Below are positions 53,833 through 63,228 of a DNA stretch of 64,000 nt, piece by piece. A program made the translations under genes and the position numbers. The stretch is from Pseudovibrio ascidiaceicola. GTDB lineage: Bacteria; Pseudomonadota; Alphaproteobacteria; Rhizobiales; Stappiaceae. The stretch lies in the NCBI RefSeq assembly GCF_900114245.1, contig NZ_FOSK01000006.1:186001-250000 (forward strand), written 5' to 3'. A model generated the notes under the pieces. That model had not been told where the DNA came from. It searched no databases and was given only the letters and a program-made list of their open reading frames with translations. How positions within the stretch are numbered: the first letter of the stretch is position 1; each line of letters opens with the position of its first letter.

Positions 53833-54624
53833 GTGAAACTAGAGAAGAAAGTTGCGATTGTAACCGGTGGCGCTCAAGGCATCGGTTACGCTATTGCGCA
53901 GCGTTTTTTGCAAGATGGCGCCAAAGTCATGCTCTCCGATGCGGATGAGCGTGCCGGTGAAGCTGCTCAGGAAGCTCTCTCCGAGTTTGGGCATGTGGCG
54001 TTCTGCCATTGCGATGTAAGTGTCCGCCTTGATGTGCGCAACATGGTTGCGAACACTCTGGATGAGTTTGGTGACATTGACGTGCTGGTTAATAATGCTG
54101 GCATCACAGCTGCTGGTGATTTTCTTCAGCTTTCCGAAGATGATTTTGATCGGGTTCTGCGCGTCAACCTGAAGGGGGCATTCTTGTGCTCACAAGCTGT
54201 TGCGCGGCACATGGTCGAGAAGGTTGAAGAGGGCGGTTCTGCTGGCTCAATCATCAATATCAGCTCCGTGAATAGTGTTCTGGCGATCCCTGATCAGGTC
54301 CCTTACACGATCTCTAAAGGTGGCTTGAACCAGCTGACGCACGTTTCGGCTGTTGCGTTGGCAAAACACGGTATTCGCGTGAACGGTATTGGTCCTGGGT
54401 CCATTGAGACCGAGATGCTCAAGAGCGTTGTGCAGGATGCGAGCAAGATGGAAACGGTTCTTTCCCGGACACCGCTTGGTCGTTTGGGACAACCTGCTGA
54501 AGTGGCCAGCATTGCTGCTTTCCTTGCTTCAGATGATGCGAGCTACGTTTCCGGGCAGACCATTTACGCTGATGGCGCGCGGATGCCGCTGAACTATACA
54601 GTGGATGTGCGTGAGCCTGAGTAA
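53833..54624 (+). CDS. Short-chain dehydrogenase/reductase (FabG-like)
   Basis: This 263-residue classical SDR has TGGAQGIG, NNAGITAAG, the catalytic Ser in NISSVNS and YTISKGGL with Tyr and Lys, and RVNGIGPGSIETEM. It resembles glucose/sorbitol dehydrogenase-like SDRs; the substrate is unknown. The start is GTG 53833, with AGAGGT about nine bases before. It lies 100 bases behind prpE. Confidence 0.87.
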   Translation: MKLEKKVAIVTGGAQGIGYAIAQRFLQDGAKVMLSDADERAGEAAQEALSEFGHVAFCHCDVSVRLDVRNMVANTLDEFGDIDVLVNNAGITAAGDFLQLSEDDFDRVLRVNLKGAFLCSQAVARHMVEKVEEGGSAGSIINISSVNSVLAIPDQVPYTISKGGLNQLTHVSAVALAKHGIRVNGIGPGSIETEMLKSVVQDASKMETVLSRTPLGRLGQPAEVASIAAFLASDDASYVSGQTIYADGARMPLNYTVDVREPE

Positions 54625-54642
54625 TCTTCGCAGATAGAATTG

Positions 54643-54675
54643 AAAAAGCCGCGCTTCTGAAAGCGCGGCTTTTTT
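54643..54675. terminator. Bidirectional terminator between SDR and ABC exporter
   Basis: AAAAGCCGCGCTT pairs with AAGCGCGGCTTTT around TCTGA, with runs on both strands. Confidence 0.92.
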
Positions 54676-54724
54676 GTTTAGAGTACTCCAGTCCGAAGAT
54701 CGAACCCCTTTTTTGGAATATGCT

Positions 54725-56527
54725 CTAACTTGCTTTTTCCTGCGAGTTGAGCGCTTCAGCTCCAATCTCAAACTGCATTCTGGCGAGTTTGGCGTAAAGG
54801 CCGTTCTGGGCGACCAGCGTGTCGTGGGTACCTTCTTCCACGATCTTGCCGCCGTCCATAACAACAATACGGTCTGCTTTAAGGACAGTTGCCAGACGGT
54901 GCGCAATAATCAGCGTGGTCCGGCCTTCCATAAGCTTATCGAGCGCTTTTTGAACGATGGTCTCGCTTTCAGCGTCCAGCGCACTGGTGGCTTCATCCAG
55001 CAGCAAAACAGGGGCATCTTTCAGGATGGCCCGGGCGATCGCGATACGCTGTCGTTGGCCCCCTGAGAGGGTTACTCCACGCTCGCCAATGAGGGTGTCG
55101 TAGCCGTCTTTCATGTTGTTGATGAATTCATCAGCCAAGGCGAACTTTGCCGCTTCAATAATCTGCTCTCTGGATGCGATCTCTTTGCCGAATGCGATGT
55201 TCTCTGCAATTGAGCTGCCGAAAATTGCGGTGTCCTGTGGGACCAGAGCGATGTGCTCGCGTAGGTCTCGTGGATCAGCTGAGTTCAGCTCGATACCGTC
55301 GAGTGTAACTTTACCTGCAACTGGATCATAATATCGCATCAAGAGCTGGAACAGTGTGGACTTGCCTGCGCCACTCGGGCCGACAATCGCGACCGTTTCG
55401 CCCTTTTTGACGGAAAGGTTCAGTCCCTCTAAGACACCAGCTTCTTTTGCTGTTGGGTAATGGAAGTCGACATCATCAAATTCGAGCTCACCAATGGCAG
55501 GAGAGGGAAGTTCGACTGGGTTGGTTGGTGCATTAATTTCGGATGGGGCATGTAACAGCCCCGTAATGCGGTCTGCTGCACCCGCAGCTTTTGCCAGTTC
55601 GCCCCATACCTGAGAGAGTTCGCTCATAGCCCCTGCAGCGATGATGGAGTAGATGAGGAACTGCGTGAGCTGACCTCCACTCATACGGCCATCAATCACG
55701 TCCAATGCGCCGACCCAGAGTACCGCCACAATACTTGAAGCGATGATCAGGATGATTGTGGCGATCAGGAATGAGCGAGCGCGGGTGGCGATGAGAGCAA
55801 CTTCGTAAGTTGTTTCGATATCTCCTGCAAACCTGTCTGAAACGCTTTTTTCATTGGTGAAAGCCTGAAGTGTGCGGATGGAACCAAGTGCTTCTGTTGC
55901 GTAAGCAATTGCATTTGCGAGTGTGGATTGGGCATGGCTGGTTCTGTTACGAACTGCACGGCCAAAGCCAAGCAGTGGTAGGACAATGAGCGGGATCGCA
56001 AGCAATACAAACAAGGAGAGGCGCGGGCTGGTGATGACCATTAGGGTCGTCGAACCGGCGAACATCAGCAGGTGTCTCAGGGCAATGGATGCGCTGGCTC
56101 CAAAAGCTGACTGAATGAGGGTTGTGTCGGCTGTCAGGCGTGAAATGATCTCGCCGGACTTTGTTTTGTCGTAGAATGAGGGGGATAAATAAGTGAGGTG
56201 ACGGAACACGTCAGAGCGTAAGTCCGCCACGACTCGCTCACCAATCATCATGACCATGTAGTAACGAAGAGAGCTGGTGAGGGCGAGTAGCGCGATTACA
56301 AAAATAATGACAATGAAATAGTCATCGATCAAATTGGGATTGTCGCCGGTAAAGCCGTAGTCAACCATGTAGCGGACGGCTATTGGCAGAACCAAAGTGA
56401 GGCCAGCTGCAGCTAGCAGAGCAAAGGTTGCCAGAACCAGACGGGCCTTGTGCCTTAAAAGATAAGGGAAAAGTGTTGCGAGCGGACGCAAGGTCTTTTC
56501 CCGATTGTTTGAGTCCCGCTGGCTCAT
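54725..56527 (-). CDS. ABC transporter, fused permease and ATPase (exporter type)
   Basis: This 600-residue half-transporter has six membrane helices (about 15-310) and an ATPase domain with Walker A IVGPSGAGKST, signature LSGGQRQR and Walker B VLLLDEATSALD, then the switch His in IIAHRL. It resembles the MsbA/BmrA-like lipid or drug exporters. It works as a homodimer or with a second half elsewhere. Start at ATG 56527 with GGGGG close upstream; ATG 56554 is also in frame. Confidence 0.92.
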   Translation of the reverse strand: MSQRDSNNREKTLRPLATLFPYLLRHKARLVLATFALLAAAGLTLVLPIAVRYMVDYGFTGDNPNLIDDYFIVIIFVIALLALTSSLRYYMVMMIGERVVADLRSDVFRHLTYLSPSFYDKTKSGEIISRLTADTTLIQSAFGASASIALRHLLMFAGSTTLMVITSPRLSLFVLLAIPLIVLPLLGFGRAVRNRTSHAQSTLANAIAYATEALGSIRTLQAFTNEKSVSDRFAGDIETTYEVALIATRARSFLIATIILIIASSIVAVLWVGALDVIDGRMSGGQLTQFLIYSIIAAGAMSELSQVWGELAKAAGAADRITGLLHAPSEINAPTNPVELPSPAIGELEFDDVDFHYPTAKEAGVLEGLNLSVKKGETVAIVGPSGAGKSTLFQLLMRYYDPVAGKVTLDGIELNSADPRDLREHIALVPQDTAIFGSSIAENIAFGKEIASREQIIEAAKFALADEFINNMKDGYDTLIGERGVTLSGGQRQRIAIARAILKDAPVLLLDEATSALDAESETIVQKALDKLMEGRTTLIIAHRLATVLKADRIVVMDGGKIVEEGTHDTLVAQNGLYAKLARMQFEIGAEALNSQEKAS

Positions 56528-56789
56528 GCCACCCCCGGATATCTGCGAAATCATCTAAGTTTATCGTATGATGCAGTAGATGTGTCCCGATAGATTTAAT
56601 TACAAGCGCTTTCTCTGGTTTTCTGCGGGCTGTACCCTCTTGTTTCCTCTGTTTGGATGGGGTATAGACCCCTTCACAATTGTGCCGTTCTTGGAAAAGT
56701 GCGGCTTCTTTCTACCGATGCTTCAGGCCAGCCCTAAGCCCATCTTTTGATTGAGGCGGCCCAGCCGTTGCTGACAGGACAGTTTAGTC

Positions 56790-57014
56790 ATGAAACAGGA
56801 CATCCATCCAGATTACCACACCATCACCGTAAAGCTCGTTGATGGTTCCGAATTCACCACCCGTTCTACTTACGGTAAAGAAGGTGACACCCTGCAGCTC
56901 GACATCGATCCGAGCTCCCACCCAGCATGGACTGGTGGTGACCGTCAGCTCATGGACCGTGGCGGTCGCGTGTCCCGCTTCACCAACAAGTTTGGTGGCT
57001 TCTTGGGCAAATAA
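56790..57014 (+). CDS. rpmE: Ribosomal protein bL31
   Basis: The 74-residue [50 protein letters not shown]... is bL31 of the large subunit. The Cys residues of zinc-binding forms are absent, so it is a zinc-independent version. A strong terminator follows. Confidence 0.96.
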   Translation: MKQDIHPDYHTITVKLVDGSEFTTRSTYGKEGDTLQLDIDPSSHPAWTGGDRQLMDRGGRVSRFTNKFGGFLGK

Positions 57015-57034
57015 TTGCTTTGAAGTTTGCGAAA

Positions 57035-57069
57035 TTAAAAAACCCGAAGCGTTTGCTTCGGGTTTTTTT
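57035..57069. terminator. Terminator of rpmE
   Basis: AAAAAACCCGAAGC pairs with GCTTCGGGTTTTTT around GTTT; runs on both strands allow bidirectional use. Confidence 0.92.
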
Positions 57070-57131
57070 GTGCGCGTTTGAGGAGTGCGCAGGGTTGCTA
57101 GCGGAGTTTGGCGCTAGCGAAACTTATCAGG

Positions 57132-57656
57132 CTATTTAAACGCTGCTGTGATTTGAGAGAGCTGATCACCCACTGGATTGGAGGTGTTTGCCGCTTGTTC
57201 GCGCAGGAGCTCCTCCTTGAGCATGCTATCGACGTGCTTGATGCGTCTTTGCAGGTGGAATGAGGTTTCGATCAGGGTGCGAAGTGTGTCTGGCAGGTCT
57301 GGCCAGGCCGGGTTCTGCATTTCCTTGGTCGCATTATCGACGCGGATTTTGTTTTTCTCATTCTGAGCTTCTGCTTGTACAATCTCACCGTCATTGACTG
57401 CCCGTTGCAGGAGAAGCCAGGAGGCCATTTGCATGAGGCGCGTGGTGAGGCGCATGGACTCGGTTGCGTAAGCAAGAGAAGCGGCGGGACCAAGAGCTTT
57501 GCTCTGTTTCCTTCCCGGGCCATCAAGATAAGATGCAGTGTCTTCAATAAGACCCATACCTTCTCGGAAAAGCTCCGTGAAGTTTTGGGAGGACATGAGC
57601 CGTTGCGCGAAGTTGAAGGTGTTCTCTGGCCCAGTTTCAGTCTTGAATTCACCCAT
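57132..57656 (-). CDS. rcdA: Protease adaptor RcdA (DUF1465)
   Basis: This 174-residue mostly helical protein is of the DUF1465 family, whose Caulobacter member RcdA is a cargo adaptor delivering CtrA and others to ClpXP once CpdR has primed it. Seen are NFAQRLMSSQNFTELFREGMGLIEDTASYLDGPGRKQSKALGPAASLAYATESMRLTTRLMQMASWLLLQRAV. Its partner cpdR is at 12806 in this window. Confidence 0.85.
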   Translation of the reverse strand: MGEFKTETGPENTFNFAQRLMSSQNFTELFREGMGLIEDTASYLDGPGRKQSKALGPAASLAYATESMRLTTRLMQMASWLLLQRAVNDGEIVQAEAQNEKNKIRVDNATKEMQNPAWPDLPDTLRTLIETSFHLQRRIKHVDSMLKEELLREQAANTSNPVGDQLSQITAAFK

Positions 57657-57882
57657 CTTAAAAATCCCTTCAATAACTGCCTTAGGTTTCTCTCACTCGC
57701 GTCCTTTAAATTCCCAGTCTGAAACAATTACGGCTCGAAAATTGAAGTGAGCCTATTAGAAAGAATAAAACTGTCTCGAAATGGAGCAAGAGATCTTACT
57801 TCAATCTGAACGGAGCAAAGCCCGTGCCAACTCATGGTTGTGAATAGAGTGGTTAAACCGGGACTGGGTGTTGCATGGGCAG

Positions 57883-57910
57883 AAAAAAAAGAGCCGCATC
57901 GGTGCGGCTC
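57883..57910 (-). terminator. Terminator of the DUF1192 gene
   Basis: GAGCCGCA/TGCGGCTC with a TCGG loop; the eight A at 57883-57890 form the U run of the reverse transcript. Confidence 0.8.
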
Positions 57911-57938
57911 TGAGGTGTTTTAACAGGGAGGCGTCAAG

Positions 57939-57958
57939 CAGAGTGAACGTTCACTCTG
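57939..57958. promoter_or_regulatory. Perfect 20-bp palindrome, possible operator
   Basis: CAGAGTGAAC and its exact complement are joined without spacer. It sits in the 444-base AT-rich gap between rcdA and DUF1192, outside any gene. It looks like a site for a dimeric regulator; none is known for it. The rest of the gap (to 58100) is very AT-rich and holds nothing else I recognise. Confidence 0.4.
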
Positions 57959-58100
57959 GTTCCAGATCAACTGGAATAACTAAGTTCTAATTTAAAATGG
58001 TTAACGATACGTAAATTGTAAGTATCCAAATCATCTATTTGCAATTTGTATCTTGCATTTATATGAATTTGAATAAATTTCTGTTTTAAATATTGTTTGA

Positions 58101-58295
58101 TTACTTAAAGAAGCTTTCTGCAGATGTGTTGGCGTTAGATTTTGTTTTGATCTCATTCTCAACGCGCACAATCTCTGCCTTAAGCTGCTCAAGACGCTCA
58201 CTTAATTCGTGGATTGAAAGGTTCGTGAGGGGCTCTCCCACCACTACTCCGGAGGTTGCTGGGCGAGGTGTGTCATCATCATCGAATAAACCCAT
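58101..58295 (-). CDS. DUF1192 small protein
   Basis: The 64-residue MGLFDDDDTPRP...VVVGEPLTNLSIHELSERLEQLKAEIVRVENEIKTKSNANTSAESFFK is a DUF1192 protein: an acidic N-terminus, then a coiled-coil-like helix and a conserved ESFFK end. The function is unknown; the family is conserved in Alphaproteobacteria. It is divergent from the quinone oxidoreductase gene. Confidence 0.88.
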   Translation of the reverse strand: MGLFDDDDTPRPATSGVVVGEPLTNLSIHELSERLEQLKAEIVRVENEIKTKSNANTSAESFFK

Positions 58296-58460
58296 AGCGT
58301 TTATGAACTCCTTGTGTTGGCCTTTGGGGTATTCTCTTTTTCAAAAATGCGAGAATTCACCTTTGGTGGGGTAGACGGGCACTTGTTGCTAACTATTCTT
58401 TACCTAATTGAGAAGGTGAGCAAGCAGCAGTTTCGCTATTTGCAAAAATCGAGGCAGCTT

Positions 58461-59468
58461 ATGACAGTAGATGATCGTTCAGCACAAATGAAAGCCGTTG
58501 TTATGAATGGCGTCGGAGGTTCGGAAGTTCTTGAAATTGCAGAGGTTGATGTCCCTAGGCCTGGTGTTGGTGAGGTGCTGATCAAAGTTCATGCGGCGGG
58601 GGTAAATCGTCCAGATGTCATTCAGCGGACGGGGGCATATCCGCCACCTCCTGGGGCTTCTCCTTTGCTGGGATTGGAAGTCTCCGGTGAGATTGTAGAG
58701 CTGGGAGAAGGTGTTGCTTCTCATAGTTTAGGCGAGCGGGTTTGTGCACTGACACCGGGTGGTGGGTACGCGCAGTATTGTGTTGCGCCTGCTGCTCATG
58801 TTCTGCCCGTACCTGCGGGGATATCTATGGAGGAAGCCGCTGGCATTCCCGAGACTTTCTTTACGGTGTGGTCCAATGTGTTTGATCGTTTGGGGCTTCA
58901 GTCCGGTGAGAAGTTCCTTGTGCATGGCGGGTCTTCCGGGATCGGAACAACGGCCATTCAGCTGGCAAAAGTGTTTGGTGCTGAAGTGTTTACAACTGTT
59001 GGGTCTGAGGAGAAAGCACAGGCAGTTCGTGAACTCGGAGCGGACTATGCGATCAACTATCACACGACTGACTTTGTAAAAGAGATTGGCAACATCACAG
59101 CTAAGCAGGGGGTTGAAGTGATCCTCGATATGGTTGGCGGCGATTACGTTGAGAAGAACTGGATTGTTGCGGCGGTTGATGGGCGCATCTGCCAGATTGC
59201 GACGCTTCATGGGCCTTCGGAAAATGTCAACTTTAGCCGATTAATGATGAAGCGGCTGACGCACACCGGTTCAACACTGCGACCACGGACCAACGCGTAT
59301 AAAGGTCAGATCGCTGAGGCTCTTCGTGAGAAGGTCTGGCCACTGCTGGAAACCAGCCGCGTCAAGGTGGTTTTGGATAAGGTCTTTGATCTCAGTGATG
59401 TAAAGGCCGCGCATGACAGGATGGAAGGTTCCGGTCATATCGGAAAGATCATCCTCAAGGTTGCCTAG
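58461..59468 (+). CDS. NAD(P)H quinone oxidoreductase (PIG3-like zinc-free MDR)
   Basis: This 335-residue medium-chain oxidoreductase has MKAVVMNGVGGSEVLEI, AAGVNRPDVIQRTGAYPPPPGASPLLGLEVSGEI and the coenzyme site LVHGGSSGIGTTAIQLAKVFGAEVF. It lacks the zinc ligands of alcohol dehydrogenases and matches the TP53I3/QOR subgroup. GAGG precedes ATG 58461; a frame from 58314 would overlap the promoter and adds unlikely residues. Confidence 0.9.
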   Translation: MTVDDRSAQMKAVVMNGVGGSEVLEIAEVDVPRPGVGEVLIKVHAAGVNRPDVIQRTGAYPPPPGASPLLGLEVSGEIVELGEGVASHSLGERVCALTPGGGYAQYCVAPAAHVLPVPAGISMEEAAGIPETFFTVWSNVFDRLGLQSGEKFLVHGGSSGIGTTAIQLAKVFGAEVFTTVGSEEKAQAVRELGADYAINYHTTDFVKEIGNITAKQGVEVILDMVGGDYVEKNWIVAAVDGRICQIATLHGPSENVNFSRLMMKRLTHTGSTLRPRTNAYKGQIAEALREKVWPLLETSRVKVVLDKVFDLSDVKAAHDRMEGSGHIGKIILKVA

Positions 59469-59653
59469 GGAAAGTGCATAGGCCGGTTTTGAATTCTCAC
59501 AGGTTTCCTAAAGATGGTGGAGGCCTGTGTTGATCTGGTTTGCTTTTGGGAAAATGTGAGCGTATAGTGCGCTCAAGTTTCCCAAAAACTCTTATGGAAT
59601 TCGGCTTCGCCACCTTTGATTAGGCTGTGGAGCACTCAGGAGGGATTTATACA

Positions 59654-60373
59654 ATGTCCAACGCGCCGCTTATGCCAAAGGCAACAGCCGTATGGTTGGT
59701 AGATAACACCGCTCTTGGCTTTGATCAGATTGCTGCGTTTTGTAAGCTGCATCCGCTTGAAGTGAAGGCGATCGCTGATGGTGAAGCTGCTCAGGGCATC
59801 AAGGGTATGGACCCTGTTCTGGCAGGTCAGCTGACCCGCGACGAAATTGAAAAAGCGTCGAACGATCCGCGCTACCGTATGCAGATTTTCGAGTCCAAAG
59901 TGCGTGTTCCAGAGAACAAGCGCAAAGGTCCTCGTTACACTCCTGTTTCTCGTCGTCAGGATCGCCCGAACGCAATTTTGTGGCTTGTACGTTACCATCC
60001 TGAGCTGCTTGATGCTCAGATCATGCGTCTTGTTGGCACAACCAAGCCGACGATTGAAGCAATTCGTACAAGAACGCATTGGAACTCTGCGCATCTTGAT
60101 CCGATGGATCCAGTTACTCTGGGGCTGTGTTCCCAGATTGAGCTGGACATTGAAGTTGAGAAAGCTGCGAAGAACGCTCCGAAACCGATTGAAGGTGAAG
60201 AGCCGCAATCCCTTCTGCCTGTTGATGAAACAACAAGCGAAGAAGCAATGGCTGCTGCGTTTGCGACACCTGCGCCGAAGACCCGTGAAGTTGAAGAAGC
60301 CGTGGATGCAGATGCTGTGTTCGCGAACTTCAAATCCACTGGTGACAGCGATGAGGACGAAGACGAGCGCTAA
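59654..60373 (+). CDS. trcR: Cell-cycle regulator TrcR (DUF1013)
   Basis: This 239-residue protein matches DUF1013, annotated in Alphaproteobacteria as TrcR: PLMPKATAVWLVDNTALGFDQIAAFCKLHPLEVKAIADGEAAQGIKGMDPVLAGQLTRDEIEKA and RPNAILWLVRYHPELLDAQIMRLVGTTKPTIEAIRTRTHWNS, with two helix-turn-helix-like regions, and an acidic tail DSDEDEDER. It is conserved and probably binds DNA. AGGAGGGA precedes ATG 59654. Confidence 0.88.
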   Translation: MSNAPLMPKATAVWLVDNTALGFDQIAAFCKLHPLEVKAIADGEAAQGIKGMDPVLAGQLTRDEIEKASNDPRYRMQIFESKVRVPENKRKGPRYTPVSRRQDRPNAILWLVRYHPELLDAQIMRLVGTTKPTIEAIRTRTHWNSAHLDPMDPVTLGLCSQIELDIEVEKAAKNAPKPIEGEEPQSLLPVDETTSEEAMAAAFATPAPKTREVEEAVDADAVFANFKSTGDSDEDEDER

Positions 60374-60398
60374 GAGCGCCTTTAGAGCGAATTCTTAT

Positions 60399-60422
60399 CA
60401 TTTGATTGAACTCAATCAAATG
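60399..60422. repeat. Palindromic intergenic element (REP-like)
   Basis: CATTTGATTG pairs perfectly with CAATCAAATG around AACT, flanked by AGAGCG on the left and CGCGCT on the right, a shape common to dispersed palindromes of Rhizobiales. No run of T follows. I see no second full copy in this window. Confidence 0.5.
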
Positions 60423-60484
60423 GAACGCGCTTGGAAGGGGCATAACTCTAAAAGAGCTTGCCCTTTCCTTTGTTGGATAACATG

Positions 60485-60517
60485 AAAAGCCGCTGCCTAC
60501 CGGGGAGCGGCTTTTTT
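60485..60517 (+). terminator. Terminator of trcR
   Basis: AAAAGCCGCT pairs with AGCGGCTTTT and is followed by further T. Confidence 0.88.
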
Positions 60518-60730
60518 CGTGTTTGCGTTGCTATGTGCAGCTTTGCGTTATTCTGCGTTTTTTACGTTCTGGCTGCGTTGCTGTGTTCATTGGTGCCATG
60601 CAGGTTGGGGAGCTTTGAATTTGCTGGCAGCACGTTGGCCTCCTCCATCAGGGAAGTTACTCCCCTTGTTGAGGTTTGAGGCTATGATGTAGCATCACTT
60701 CAAATCCTGATTGATTGGATCGTTGCTCTG

Positions 60731-61215
60731 ATGCGTAGATTGTTTGGTGCTGTATTGGCATTGCTTGTTGCAAGTGGTGTTTCGTTTGCCTCTGGCCTGA
60801 AGGATGAGAACCTTCTGGTCGGGATGCCTGAGGGCTACAAGGTTGCCTTTTCACAGAACAAGAATGGGCTGCTGGTTTCAGAGATGATCCCGCACGGGCA
60901 ATCCCTCAAGACCTGGAAGGACATGGTGACCGTCCAGATCCACTTTTCTCGTCGAGTACCAATGAAGGTGCTGGAGAAGCAGTATACGCAGGTGAAGAGC
61001 CCTATCTGCAAGCAGCAAGACGGGCGCTTGCTGAAAAAGGGGCGCGAGAACGGTTACGAGTTCGGTTTGTTTCTTACCAGCTGCATCTCCGCACCTATTT
61101 TGTCATCAAATCCTGGCGCTCAAAGGTGCGTAAGGCGGATATTGCGAAATGGTCAGGTTATCTGTCTCGTGTAAAGGTGTGTGATAGCCGGATTGAGGGG
61201 AGGAGGTGTCCGTGA
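60731..61215 (+). pseudogene. Frameshifted gene for a small secreted protein
   Basis: The frame from ATG 60731 encodes a signal peptide (ending SFAS) and LKDENLLVGMPEGYKVAFSQNKNGLLVSEMIPHGQSLKTWKDMVTVQIHF, up to FGLFLTSC near 61083. After that the fitting sequence is in another frame: LRTYFVIKSWRSKVRKADIAKWSGYLSRVKVCDSR, ending at TGA 61215. Intact relatives have about 15-20 more residues between these halves, so a small deletion with frameshift is likely. The open frame ends at 61174 in unrelated residues. Confidence 0.65.
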
Positions 61216-61680
61216 GTGCTGTGAGGTGGGTATGAGCCCATAGCTGCCGTCCAGCTTCGCTCGACCTTTCACATGTGCCGCATGTTGCTGTTGTGACCTT
61301 TGTGGACATTGGCCGTGATATGAAATTCGAGCCTTCTCAGCAAGTTTCAACCGCAGGTCGATTTCGGATTGGAGACTGTCGAGCCCCCTCGCTAGCTGCG
61401 CTACCGAAACACAGAGGCCTTCATGCTGGGTAAAACGAGCATTGGTGCAAAATGCGTCTTGCGACAGCTTTTAGTCTGTGGCGGTCTTTGCTTACCAACA
61501 GAGTTGGTAGAGGAGGAGGGTCGGCTACGTGTAATGAATTGAATTCCGTCTGGACTTATTATTTACCTACCATACATTGCCACAATCAATTGCAGATATG
61601 ATTCTAGTCCAAACACTGCTCCCTAATGTCGGGAATGATGCTTTGTCTTCGGCTACAAACACCATTTGAGAAAACCCAAA
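61216..61680. other. Non-coding region before the P-loop NTPase
   Basis: Nothing recognised; the composition drops from the genome average to AT-rich near 61540, close to the start of the presumed acquired gene. No att-like repeat or tRNA marks the border. Confidence 0.4.
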
Positions 61681-63228
61681 ATGATTACACTAGAAAACAT
61701 TGAAGTTCAGAAAATTCGTTTCGGCGATCCCGATGCGCTGCACGAATTTATGAAGCAAGATAAAGCTAATTCTATGGTTCTTCAAAATTCATTTGTGGCT
61801 CCGCCTCGAACCGACATCAGTGAGTTGAAGACAGGGGCAAAATATCTAATAATTGGCCCTAAAGGATCGGGGAAAACCACTCTCTTACTCTATTTAATGA
61901 GAGGTGAAGTAGCCGAATATTCACGTTTAGTGTTATTCAAAAGTAACATTCGGCATGAAGACCGTAACAATTTGGACAAATTGGCCAAAATGATATTTGT
62001 AGAAGGCGTTGGTTCCTACTCGATGGACACCGACTATCGAACGATTTGGGAATGGTACTTACTGAAAAATTTTCTAAGGCTGCTAGATGATAGCGATGTA
62101 ATCGAAGGTAAAGACATCTTTCGGGATATTGCGTTACTTTTGGAGGCAAATAAAGACAAATTTTCTGCTCTTTTCGAATCTGTAAAAGTTGAAGGGGCAA
62201 GAGGTAATATTAAGCTCAAGTTTGATACAGGAATTCTGCAAACAGAGATAGGTGCGGAAATTAATGCTCGTAAAGTATCTGGAGATGAAATCGCGCTTTT
62301 AGACCTTGTGCGCCTTGTGCAAGACGCCCTCCATAAGGTTAAGCTTAAGCCAGAGGTAAAGTGTAGGCTCTATTTTGATGAGCTAGAGTTTTCTCTCGAA
62401 AAAGACGGAACTGGCGAAAGAGATCGCCGAATGGTCCGTGATCTAATTTTTGCCATCTATAGTACCAACCTTCTCTTCCAGCAATGTAACATCGACGTCT
62501 TGTATTATGCCGCCGTAAGATCTGAAGTCTTGCAATCGTTTCCTGGCTCTTCACAAGAAGTAGGAAAAATTACCAGGGCGTTTGGCGCAAGTCTTAGCTG
62601 GGAGCCACAAAATGATCAGAGGAGTACGATACTCGATATCTTTGAAAATAAAATTATACGATCTGAGATTGAAGAAACTGGCGGGTTTCAGGACGACGCC
62701 CTAACAAAATATTTCCCAAAAGAAGTCGCAGGTAAACAATTCTCAAAATATATTCTTGATCAAGGTGGGCATAGGCCGCGCGGAGTATTGTTATGCCTCC
62801 TTGCCGCAGTTGAACGTGCTTGGGGAGCAAAGAAGTTTGAAGCCAAGCACTTTGCTGATGATGACAATAGTTTTGGCATCGCGATGCTGGACGAATATAA
62901 AGAAGAACTATCAGCAACTATGTTTGAGGAAGAAGTTGAGCTAACACTCTCCTTGCTGCGAGGAAAAAGTAGCGTTTTCAGTTTACAGGATTTTCGAGCG
63001 CGGATGATTGAACACAATTCAAACGTCAATAAAAGAGTATTTGATGTAGACAACGATGCTAGCAAACATTTAAGTATACTATACAGAGTTGGTGCAATTG
63101 GAAATGCGTACTTTACATCAGATAATTTTCCACGACAGACGTGGGCTAATCGAGGATATCCTACCCCACTCTTAGATAAGCAGTTCGTAGTCCATGTGGC
63201 AATTCAAAAAGTTCTGCAAACTACATGA
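61681..63228 (+). CDS. Sll1717-family P-loop ATPase
   Basis: This 515-residue protein begins VQKIRFGDPDALHEF, typical of the Sll1717-type P-loop ATPases (STAND/KAP-like), has Walker A GPKGSGKT at 59-66 and Walker B CRLYFDELEF with Asp233 and Glu234. A helical C-terminal half follows without recognisable effector domain. Related proteins occur in defence islands; function is unproven. Base composition is clearly more AT-rich than the neighbours and it has no operon partner. Start at ATG 61681, or TTG 61666; no good ribosome site. Confidence 0.75.
   Translation: MITLENIEVQKIRFGDPDALHEFMKQDKANSMVLQNSFVAPPRTDISELKTGAKYLIIGPKGSGKTTLLLYLMRGEVAEYSRLVLFKSNIRHEDRNNLDKLAKMIFVEGVGSYSMDTDYRTIWEWYLLKNFLRLLDDSDVIEGKDIFRDIALLLEANKDKFSALFESVKVEGARGNIKLKFDTGILQTEIGAEINARKVSGDEIALLDLVRLVQDALHKVKLKPEVKCRLYFDELEFSLEKDGTGERDRRMVRDLIFAIYSTNLLFQQCNIDVLYYAAVRSEVLQSFPGSSQEVGKITRAFGASLSWEPQNDQRSTILDIFENKIIRSEIEETGGFQDDALTKYFPKEVAGKQFSKYILDQGGHRPRGVLLCLLAAVERAWGAKKFEAKHFADDDNSFGIAMLDEYKEELSATMFEEEVELTLSLLRGKSSVFSLQDFRARMIEHNSNVNKRVFDVDNDASKHLSILYRVGAIGNAYFTSDNFPRQTWANRGYPTPLLDKQFVVHVAIQKVLQTT

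Noticed and set aside
58314..58460. N-terminal extension of the quinone oxidoreductase
   Set aside because: GAGG stands exactly before ATG 58461 and the family starts there; the added residues overlap the divergent promoter.
61153..61350. 65-codon reverse frame next to the pseudogene
   Set aside because: Low-complexity residues and antisense to the pseudogene end; no start signal.
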